DNA from: JACDAN01 sp963842235 | Lineage (GTDB): Bacteria; Actinomycetota; Thermoleophilia; Gaiellales; Gaiellaceae | DNA length: 64,000 nt | Assembly: GCA_963842235.1 (NCBI GenBank) | Contig: CAWJFT010000001.1 | Coordinates: forward strand, 372,001 to 436,000 | Reading direction: 5' to 3' | Part shown: one piece after another, positions 58,095 through 64,000 of the stretch | How the letters are laid out: every line of letters starts with the position of its first letter | Numbering within the stretch: position 1 is the first letter of the stretch | Position numbers and translations under genes: made by a program | The notes under the pieces: generated by a model | The model's input: only the letters and a program-made list of their open reading frames with translations | Told to the model about the DNA's origin: nothing | The model's database searches: none

Positions 58095-58964
58095 ATGCCC
58101 GTCGTCGCCTTCAGAGACATTCTCGACCCCGCGTTCGAGGAGAGGTACGGCGTCGCGGCCTTCAACGTCGTCGACGACGTCAGCCTGCGGGCGGTGATCG
58201 ACGCGGCTTCCGAGCTCGACTCCCCCCTGATCGTCCAAACGTCCCTCAAGACGGTGAAGTCGATCGGGGCCAAGGTGCTCTACGAGATGTTCCACGCTAT
58301 GGCCGACGATGCATCCGTGCCGATCACTCTTCACCTCGATCACTGCCCCGACCGCGAATGGGCGACCACCTGCCTGAAGACGGGCTGGAACTCGGTCCTG
58401 TTCGACGGCTCCCATCTGGACATCGAGGAGAACACCCGCCAGACGGCCGAGGTCGTCGAGGAGGCGCGCGAATACGGCGCGGACGTCGAGGGTGAGATCG
58501 AGAGCGTCAGGGGGGTCGAGGACGACGTGGGCTCCGACGAGGCGGGCGACGTACATCCGGTCGAGGTGTCGCTGAAGTTCATCGACGACACCGGGATCTA
58601 CGCGTTCGCACCGGCTATCGGAACGGCGCATGGGCTTTATGCGTCAAGCCCCAAGCTCACGCCCGAGCGGGTGACTGCGATCGTCGAGCGGGCGCCGATT
58701 CCCCAGGTGCTGCACGGCGGAACCGGGCTGTCAACGGAGCAGTTCAAGGATCTCATCTCGCGCGGCTGCGCCAAGGTGAACATCTCGACAGCCCTGAAGA
58801 TCGCCTTCGTCGACTCCTTCCGCGAGTACCTGGAGGCCAATCCCACCAAGCACGATCCCCCTTCCCTACTGAAGAGCGCGAGCGACGCGGTGCGGGCGAT
58901 GGCCATTGAACACATGCGGACCTTCGGCTCCGTGGGCAAGGCGCGCACAGCCGTAGGCGGCTGA
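58095..58964 (+). CDS. fba: class II fructose-bisphosphate/ketose-bisphosphate aldolase
   Basis: A 289-residue zinc-dependent class II aldolase. Metal and active-site residues are seen in ITLHLDHCPDREWATTCLKT (His-x-Asp-His), NSVLFDGSHLDIEENTRQTA, GIYAFAPAIGTAHGLYAS (His ligand) and QVLHGGTGLSTEQFKDLISR (His ligand and phosphate-binding Gly loop). The close relatives are FbaA/KbaY/GatY; the sugar bisphosphate substrate is not determined by sequence. It opens an operon with a HAD phosphatase, DhaL and DhaK, which suggests a dedicated pathway feeding or draining dihydroxyacetone phosphate rather than glycolysis itself. Confidence 0.92.
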   Translation: MPVVAFRDILDPAFEERYGVAAFNVVDDVSLRAVIDAASELDSPLIVQTSLKTVKSIGAKVLYEMFHAMADDASVPITLHLDHCPDREWATTCLKTGWNSVLFDGSHLDIEENTRQTAEVVEEAREYGADVEGEIESVRGVEDDVGSDEAGDVHPVEVSLKFIDDTGIYAFAPAIGTAHGLYASSPKLTPERVTAIVERAPIPQVLHGGTGLSTEQFKDLISRGCAKVNISTALKIAFVDSFREYLEANPTKHDPPSLLKSASDAVRAMAIEHMRTFGSVGKARTAVGG

Positions 58965-59752
58965 TGCCGGCGTTGTTCTTCGACTGCGACGGCGTGCTCG
59001 CGGACACGGAGCGCCTTGGGCACCTGCCGGCGTTCAACGAGACTTTCGCGCAGGAGGGACTGCCGGTCCGCTGGTCGGACTCGGAGTACGCCGAGAAGCT
59101 GTTGATCGGCGGCGGGAAGGAGCGCATGGCGTCGCTGCTGACGGATGAGTTCGTGCGCGAGAACGGACTGCCGGCCGATCCCGAGGGCCAGCGGGAGCTG
59201 ATTGCCCGCTGGCACAAGACGAAGACCGCGGCCTACAAGGCTCGCGTTCACGCCGGCCAAGTGCCCGGCCGTCCGGGCGTGGCCCGCATCGTCGACGAGG
59301 CGCTCGCGGCCGGGTGGATACTCGCGGTCGCCTCCACGTCGGCGGAGGAGTCGGTGCGCGCAACCCTCGAGCACGCCGTCGGCGACGAGAAGGCAGCCCA
59401 CTTCACTGTGCTGGCTGGCGACGTCGTGCCGACCAAGAAGCCCGACCCCGGCATCTACCTGCTGGCGCTGGAGCGCACCGGGGCCGACCCGCACGAGACC
59501 GTCGTCATCGAGGACTCGCGCAACGGTCTCCTCGCGGCGGTGGCCGCGGGCCTGCGTTGCGTCGTCACCGTCAGCGGCTACACGGGTGCCGAGGACTTCT
59601 CGGAGGCCGTGCTCGTCGTATCGAGCCTCGGCGACCCGGGCGAACCGGCTCAGGTCCTCGCCAATCGAAGCCCCGCCGAACCCGGGCCGTACATCACGCT
59701 GGACGACCTTCAGGCGTGCCTGCGGGTCCCTGCCCCAAGGGAGGTCACATGA
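58964..59752 (+). CDS. HAD-superfamily phosphatase (CbbY/beta-PGM-like)
   Basis: A 262-residue HAD hydrolase. The nucleophile motif is LFFDCDGVLADTERL (Asp-x-Asp), motif II is VASTSAEESVRATL, motif III is the Lys in VPTKKPDPGIYLLALE, and motif IV is VVIEDSRNGLLAAVAAGL. The helical cap between motifs I and II matches the CbbY/beta-phosphoglucomutase group that acts on sugar phosphates. ATG 58964 overlaps the aldolase stop (TGATG) and its own stop overlaps dhaL, so translation is coupled throughout. The substrate is unknown. Confidence 0.92.
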   Translation: MPALFFDCDGVLADTERLGHLPAFNETFAQEGLPVRWSDSEYAEKLLIGGGKERMASLLTDEFVRENGLPADPEGQRELIARWHKTKTAAYKARVHAGQVPGRPGVARIVDEALAAGWILAVASTSAEESVRATLEHAVGDEKAAHFTVLAGDVVPTKKPDPGIYLLALERTGADPHETVVIEDSRNGLLAAVAAGLRCVVTVSGYTGAEDFSEAVLVVSSLGDPGEPAQVLANRSPAEPGPYITLDDLQACLRVPAPREVT

Positions 59753-60393
59753 GCGACGCCGCCCTGCGCGACGCCGAGCAACTGGTGCGAACCATCGCCG
59801 ACACAGCCCTGGAGAACGAGAAGTACTTCTGCGACCTCGATGCTGTGGTCGGCGACGGAGACTTCGGCTACTCCCTGGCCCGGGGCTTCGGCAAGGTTGT
59901 GGACGACTGGGACGCGATGGAGTACGAAGACGTCTCCGGTCTGTTCAAGAAGACGGCGCTCGTGCTGTCGGGTCGTGTCGGAGGGGCATCGGGTCCGATC
60001 TGGGGTACCGCGTTCCTGCGCGCCGGCACGGCGCTCAAGGACAGTCCGGATCCTTCGGCAGAGGATGCGGTCGCTGCGCTCCGCGCCGCGATCGAAGGAA
60101 TCAAGCAGCGCGGGGAGTCGGACGTCGGCGACAAGACCCTGCTGGACGCCCTAATCCCCGCAACCGACCGGCTGGAGCAGGAGTTCGCGGGCGGCGCCAG
60201 CGCACCGGACGCCCTCGCGGCGGCCGCCGAGACCGCGCGCGAGCGCGCCGAAGCGACCAAGGGAATGCTCGCCAAGAAGGGCCGAGCCGCGTACTCGGGC
60301 GAGCGCAGCAGGGATTCCGTCGACGCCGGCGCCATAGCGATCGCGGTGCTCTTCGAGCGCGTCAGCGCCGCCTGGCGCCCGACCACCGTCTAG
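59749..60393 (+). CDS. dhaL: dihydroxyacetone kinase subunit DhaL-like
   Basis: A 214-residue nucleotide-binding subunit of the DAK kinase family. The Mg-ADP site is DLDAVVGDGDFGYSLARGFG, with its Asp cluster, and the Gly-rich loop LSGRVGGASGPIWGTAFLRA follows. SDVGDKTLLDALIPATDRLE and GERSRDSVDAGAIAIAVL complete the helical barrel. It pairs with DhaK encoded 29 bases downstream. No PTS component DhaM is present, so ATP may be used directly, as in L-erythrulose or other ketose kinases of this type; that is inference. Confidence 0.92.
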   Translation: MSDAALRDAEQLVRTIADTALENEKYFCDLDAVVGDGDFGYSLARGFGKVVDDWDAMEYEDVSGLFKKTALVLSGRVGGASGPIWGTAFLRAGTALKDSPDPSAEDAVAALRAAIEGIKQRGESDVGDKTLLDALIPATDRLEQEFAGGASAPDALAAAAETARERAEATKGMLAKKGRAAYSGERSRDSVDAGAIAIAVLFERVSAAWRPTTV

Positions 60394-60422
60394 GCCCGGC
60401 GACCGGGCAAAGGAGGAGTTAC

Positions 60423-61418
60423 ATGAAGAAGTTCGTCAACGATCCGCAGCAGTTCGTTCCCGAGATGCTCAAGGGAATCGAGCTGGCGAATCCGGGCAAG
60501 CTGCGCTACGTGCCCGAGTACAACCTGATCATGCGGACGGACGTTCCGCGTGACGACAAGGTGTCAATCATCCAGGGCTCGGGCTCCGGGCACGAGCCCG
60601 CTCACGTGATGGCGGTCGGCCCCGGGATGCTCGACGCGGCCTGCCCAGGCGACGTCTTCTCCGCTCCACCTTCGGACTACGTCTACGAGACAAGCAAGCT
60701 CCTGAACAGCTCCAAGGGCGTCTTGCACATCATCAACAACTACACCGGCGACAGAATGGCCTTCGACATGGGCCGTGAGCTCGCCGAGGCCGAGGACATC
60801 GAGATCGGCACGGTAATCGTCGACGACGACGTGGCTGTCAAGGACTCCACCTACACGGTCGGGCGCCGCGGCGTGGCCGGCAACTTCTTCGTGATCAAGG
60901 CACTCGGTGCGGCATCGGACCGCGGCGACGATCTGCAGTCGCTCGTTGCCCTCGGAGAACGCGTGAACTCTGTCACGCGGTCGATGGGCATGGCGCTCAC
61001 CTCCTGCACGCCTCCCGCGAAGGGCTCACCGCTGTTCGAGCTGGGCGACGACGAGATCGAGATGGGTGTCGGCATCCACGGCGAGCCCGGCCGTCGCCGC
61101 GAGAAGCTGACGACCGCCAACAACATCATCGACGAGATGCTCGAGGCGGTGGTCACCGACCTGCCCTACGAGTCGGGCGACGAGGTCGCGCTGATGATCA
61201 ACGGCCTCGGCGGCACGCCGATCTCGGAGCTCTACATCCTGTATGGGCGCGCGCACGAGCAGTTGCAAGAGCGCGGCGTCAACGTGTGGCGCTCCTACGT
61301 GGGCGAGTACTGCACATCGCTCGACATGGCAGGAGCATCGGTGACCCTCGTCAAGGTCGACGACGAGCTCAAGGGGCTGCTCGAGGCGCCGGCCGAGATC
61401 GCGGCTCGCGTCTTCTAG
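60423..61418 (+). CDS. dhaK: dihydroxyacetone kinase subunit DhaK-like
   Basis: A 331-residue substrate-binding subunit. Signatures are IIQGSGSGHEPAHVMAVGPG, the VLHIINNYTGDRMAFDMG strand, IVDDDVAVKDSTYTVGRRGV, and the covalently substrate-binding His in EMGVGIHGEPGRRREKLT. The full length and motif set match DhaK of DAK-type kinases, which hold dihydroxyacetone or a small ketose as a hemiaminal. ATG 60423 follows AAAGGAGGAGTTAC, a strong ribosome site. With DhaL, HAD and the aldolase it forms a four-gene operon. Its end overlaps the convergent phosphatase gene by four bases. Confidence 0.94.
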   Translation: MKKFVNDPQQFVPEMLKGIELANPGKLRYVPEYNLIMRTDVPRDDKVSIIQGSGSGHEPAHVMAVGPGMLDAACPGDVFSAPPSDYVYETSKLLNSSKGVLHIINNYTGDRMAFDMGRELAEAEDIEIGTVIVDDDVAVKDSTYTVGRRGVAGNFFVIKALGAASDRGDDLQSLVALGERVNSVTRSMGMALTSCTPPAKGSPLFELGDDEIEMGVGIHGEPGRRREKLTTANNIIDEMLEAVVTDLPYESGDEVALMINGLGGTPISELYILYGRAHEQLQERGVNVWRSYVGEYCTSLDMAGASVTLVKVDDELKGLLEAPAEIAARVF

Positions 61419-61951
61419 AGCGGTAGCGCCAGCACCGCGCCGTGCGCCAGCGCGGACTCTGCGGGCACGGACGCCCCGGAGTCCGCCAGCGCGGCGCGGA
61501 TTGTGCCGGCGTGTGCGACCACGAGCGCAGGCGACGGCCCGGCCCTGACTTTTGAGAGCGCCGCCCTTGTGCGCGCACGCTGCTCGGCGATCGACTCACC
61601 GCCCGGGAACCGGAACGAGGGGTCACCCGAGATGAAGGCCGCGTGCAGGTCGGGGCTCTCCTCCGCCAGGTCCACGACCCGCCGGCCCTCCCAGTCCCCG
61701 CGATCTGATTCCACGAGCTCATCGAGCACGACCGGCTCAACCCCCAGGGTCCGCCCCACGACCTCCGCCGTCTCCCGCGCGCGCCGCAGCGGCGAGGTCC
61801 ACACCGCCACGACCCCGGCATCCTGCAGGCGTCCGGCGAGCGCCTCGGCCTGGGTGACCCCCGCCGGGCTGAGCGGCGGATCGCGCCGTCCAAGGATCCG
61901 CCCCTCCGCGTTCTCCTCCGTCTCGCCGTGCCGGGCAAGCCACAGAGACAT
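61415..61951 (-). CDS. histidine phosphatase family (phosphoglycerate mutase-like) protein
   Basis: A 178-residue histidine phosphatase. The catalytic motif is LWLARHGETEENAEGRILGR, the second active-site region is WTSPLRRARETAEVVGRTLG, the acid is in LDELVESDRGDWEGRRV, and the second His is in LVVAHAGTIRAALAD. It acts on small phospho-esters; CobC-like or general phosphatase roles are both possible. It is convergent with dhaK, so it is not part of that operon. Confidence 0.92.
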   Translation of the reverse strand: MSLWLARHGETEENAEGRILGRRDPPLSPAGVTQAEALAGRLQDAGVVAVWTSPLRRARETAEVVGRTLGVEPVVLDELVESDRGDWEGRRVVDLAEESPDLHAAFISGDPSFRFPGGESIAEQRARTRAALSKVRAGPSPALVVAHAGTIRAALADSGASVPAESALAHGAVLALPL

Positions 61952-62087
61952 GGTGGGACGGTACGCGAACCGCGATGTCGTCTTGTGTATCGGAGCGATG
62001 TACGGGGCCTACGTCAGGGGCCGCTCGCTCAGGGCGTCGGACAGCCATCCACGACCACGCACACCCCGGAAGCGAGTCTCTGTGCTC
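61952..62087. other. intergenic region
   Basis: No gene or clear signal is seen. The interval precedes the weakly supported small gene at 62088. Confidence 0.4.
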
Positions 62088-62309
62088 ATGCTGCGGGGGG
62101 GGCCTCCCGCTATCCGACCAGGACGGGCGGATCCTCGTTTTCGCGCCAACGGCGAGCGGATCACGGTACGCGAGGAGCCGAAGGAGGTGGATCAGGGTTT
62201 GGCGCGCAGTGCCAAGGGAGGCTTGTTCAGTGTGTTCCACCCCGTCAATGAGGAACGCCTTGTGTTTGTAAACCCGAGTCACGTCGTCCGCCTTCAGCCA
62301 CGAGATTGA
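62088..62309 (+). CDS. possible small protein, perhaps frameshifted near its start
   Basis: From ATG 62088 a frame of 73 residues ends with a convincing strand-helix-strand pattern: RFRANGERITVREEPKEVDQ, then GLFSVFHPVNEERLVFVNPS and HVVRLQPRD. The first 20 residues are Pro/Arg/Gly-rich and look non-coding. In the adjacent frame GRILVF precedes the break, so a missing T in the TTTT run near 62145 would give ILVFRANGERITV, a better N-terminus. It resembles short beta-rich actinobacterial proteins but is not identified with confidence. Confidence 0.4.
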   Translation: MLRGGPPAIRPGRADPRFRANGERITVREEPKEVDQGLARSAKGGLFSVFHPVNEERLVFVNPSHVVRLQPRD

Positions 62310-62627
62310 CCACATCCTCGTATTGGCTGGTCTGCGGCATCCTCGCGCGCCGTGATCGCCCAGTAGCTGCTCGTCCTCACCTTCTCCCGCAAGGCCGCGG
62401 CCGAACTGTGCCAGGCGGTTCGCCGGCCGCCTGCGCCGCAGCCACGCGAGCTTCCCCGTCACGACATCGGTGTCACTCACCGCCGCTCCTCAGTAGCGCT
62501 GCTCTGGGCCAGCGTTCACGAATGTCCCCTCTCGGGCCGTGGCACTGGAAGGAATTCCGATGCAGGACAAGCCCAAGCAGGTCACAACGACCCGATCAGC
62601 CGAGTGTCACGACCGTGCCCGGTACGG
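62310..62627. other. intergenic region, no supported gene
   Basis: These 318 bases hold only short frames without ribosome sites or family resemblance. The minus-strand frame reading VTGKLAWLRRRRPANRLAQF is the most protein-like but is too short and unsupported to call. No hairpin with a T run was seen. Confidence 0.4.
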
Positions 62628-63494
62628 CTAGTCGTCGAGCGCGGCTCGCGCCGCTACGTCGAAGGGCGTTAGCTTGAGAGGAATCAGCTCCCGGATGCGC
62701 TCGTCCTTGGCGACGGTCTCGTTGCGCAACCCTTCGATGAGCGGGCGGGCGACGGAGGCTTTCACCGGCGTCACGAGGTGGAGCCAGTACGACGAGAGCC
62801 GGGGCGTGAGCACGGGAACCTCAACGATCAGTGGCCGCTTGCCGCGCTCGACCCCAACCCGCTCGATCATCTCCCTGTAGGTCATCACTTCGGGCCCCCC
62901 GGCGTCGAAGCTTTCGCCGATCGCTTGGGGATGGCCGCAAACCCCGGCGAGGTATTCGGCGACGTCCGCGATAGCGATCGGCTGAGTGCGTACGCCGACC
63001 CAGCGCGGACAGACCATTGCCGGCAGGCGGTCTACGAGCGCGACGATCGTCTCGAAGCCGGCGCTACCGCGGCCGATGACGATTGCGGCCCGCAGCGTCG
63101 TCAGCGGGACGGCACCAGAGGCGAGCTCCTGTTCGGTCTCGAGCCGGCTGCGGAGATGCGTAGACAGCTCAGGCGAATCGTCGCCGAGGCCGCCCAGGTA
63201 GACGAGCTGCCTGAGCCCGGCCCGCGCGGCCTGTTCGGCGACAGTCCTGGCCGCGTCGCGATCGCGCCCCTCGAAGTCACGCGTGCCGAGCGAGTGCACG
63301 AGGTAGTAGGCAACGTCAACCCCTTCGAGCGCTTTCCGGACGGATTCGGCGTCGCTCGCATCGGCCCTCAACCACGTCACACCGTCTGCCTTCTGTTCGC
63401 GTCGCGAGAGCGCGACGACGTCATGCGAGCGCGTCAGCGCGGGTAGGAGGGCAGTCCCGATCGTGCCGGTCGCACCAAAGACGGCAACCTTCAT
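62628..63494 (-). CDS. NmrA/NAD(P)H-binding Rossmann reductase-like protein
   Basis: A 288-residue atypical short-chain dehydrogenase. The nucleotide-binding start is MKVAVFGATGTIGTALLPAL, followed by DVAYYLVHSLGTRDFEGRDR, LRQLVYLGGLGDDSPELSTH, and TTLRAAIVIGRGSAGFETIV. The usual Tyr-x-x-x-Lys is absent, which places it with NmrA-like/NDUFA9-like proteins that bind NAD(P) and may sense redox state or reduce a lipid-linked substrate. The downstream-facing C-terminal domain ends TPFDVAARAALDD. The start overlaps the stop of the upstream gene (ATGA). Confidence 0.87.
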   Translation of the reverse strand: MKVAVFGATGTIGTALLPALTRSHDVVALSRREQKADGVTWLRADASDAESVRKALEGVDVAYYLVHSLGTRDFEGRDRDAARTVAEQAARAGLRQLVYLGGLGDDSPELSTHLRSRLETEQELASGAVPLTTLRAAIVIGRGSAGFETIVALVDRLPAMVCPRWVGVRTQPIAIADVAEYLAGVCGHPQAIGESFDAGGPEVMTYREMIERVGVERGKRPLIVEVPVLTPRLSSYWLHLVTPVKASVARPLIEGLRNETVAKDERIRELIPLKLTPFDVAARAALDD

Positions 63495-63952
63495 TGCGCG
63501 TCCCGCCCGAGGCGCGCGAAGTAGCGCCGGCTGATCAGTGAATGCAGGCGCGCCTGCACCTGGAAGTAGAGCGTGCCTGCGAGGCTGGGAACGTACTCCG
63601 TCAGTGTCGAGCGCAGAACGACCGGATCGCCGTTGAGCTGCTCCAGCGCGAGTGCTCCGCCCGGCCGGCCGACCAGAAGCCCGCCGACGATGGGATACGT
63701 GCACGTGACGGACGAGAGATCGGCGAGGACGGCTGGGGGGCCGAGCCGGATGAGGGTGGGCCCGCGACCCAGTAGCCGAACGTCGACGTGCCCGTCCACG
63801 ACGTCTGCCCGCACAAGGCGGCGCGTCGTCGCCTCGACCTCACGCCAGTAGCTTGCTGCAAGCGTCTCCGCCCCTCGCGGCGACGGCTCGACCACCGGTC
63901 CGGCGGCGGTCGCGGTCTCGTGGGACGTCACGGTTTTCGACGCCTGCCTCAT
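63491..63952 (-). CDS. hypothetical protein coupled to the NmrA-like gene
   Basis: A 153-residue protein, not recognised. After a disordered Thr/Ala-rich start (MRQASKTVTSHETATAAGPV) it has a helix (AETLAASYWREVEATTRRLV) followed by several strands (GHVDVRLLGRGPTLIRLGPP; VTCTYPIVGGLLVGRPGGAL), ending in a basic helix (LHSLISRRYFARLGRD). It overlaps the reductase gene by four bases, so the two are co-translated and may act together. The ATG at 63952 is preferred to the frame start at 63985. Confidence 0.65.
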   Translation of the reverse strand: MRQASKTVTSHETATAAGPVVEPSPRGAETLAASYWREVEATTRRLVRADVVDGHVDVRLLGRGPTLIRLGPPAVLADLSSVTCTYPIVGGLLVGRPGGALALEQLNGDPVVLRSTLTEYVPSLAGTLYFQVQARLHSLISRRYFARLGRDAQ

Positions 63953-64000
63953 GGGGTGGGGACGCTGACCAGCGGTTCTGAGCAATTCAGGCTCTCGTAG

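Overview
This is a high-GC chromosomal segment from an actinobacterium. The gene order (tig-clpP-clpX-valS-folC, ndk-maf-mreBCD-mrdA-rodA, rne-rplU-rpmA-obg-nadD-rsfS), a 2-oxoglutarate dehydrogenase E1 of the KGD type, TatA/TatC, and many small Arg- and Ala-rich membrane proteins suggest Actinomycetota, probably class Thermoleophilia (Gaiellales or Solirubrobacterales-like). The class assignment is inference; no rRNA is present.

Layout. 1-9.6 kb is a tRNA-rich stretch (Gly-TCC, Arg-TCT, His-GTG, Arg-TCG, Leu-TAG) with small enzymes, several gene remnants, and a 2 kb interval bounded by a 44-bp perfect direct repeat of the tRNA-Arg(TCT) 3' half. That interval carries an ArsR/SRPBCC pair behind a consensus, apparently leaderless promoter. 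9.6-30.2 kb is core: trigger factor and ClpXP, ValS, FolC, Ndk, Maf, the rod-shape operon mreB-mreC-mreD-mrdA-rodA, then RNase E/G, L21, L27, Obg, NadD, RsfS and tRNA-Ala(GGC). 30.2-39.4 kb holds a methyltransferase, a nitrilase, KGD, a diguanylate cyclase, a BON-domain protein and a cation diffusion facilitator. 39.4-44 kb is a MoxR-DUF58-VWA cluster with an unrecognised secreted protein between its two VWA genes. 44-54.7 kb has a diiron protein, a second MreB, MsrB, two secreted beta-propellers, an ECF sigma factor fused to an anti-sigma-like zinc motif, a secreted three-repeat cysteine protein, DUF2269-like membrane proteins, a toroid terpene-cyclase-like protein, RidA, and tatC-tatA next to an exported ferritin-like protein. 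54.7-64 kb has LtrA, a second AI-2E-type permease, a cupin, an aldolase-HAD-DhaL-DhaK operon, a histidine phosphatase and an NmrA-like reductase.

How the genes work together. Trigger factor and ClpXP act in protein folding and turnover. MreBCD, PBP2 and RodA form the elongation wall machine, and a separate MreB paralog lies 26 kb away. RNase E/G, L21, L27, Obg and RsfS concern RNA decay and ribosome assembly. DhaK and DhaL are the two subunits of a dihydroxyacetone-type kinase and are probably co-transcribed with an aldolase and a phosphatase.

Quality caveat. Seven otherwise intact genes (a 2-hydroxyacid dehydrogenase, mrdA, obg, kgd, a BON protein, a DUF2269-like protein, ltrA) are each broken by one single-base shift, with the rest of the protein intact in the adjacent frame. 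Some are normally essential, so residual assembly indels are the simplest explanation. Those genes are annotated at full length and the break position is stated.
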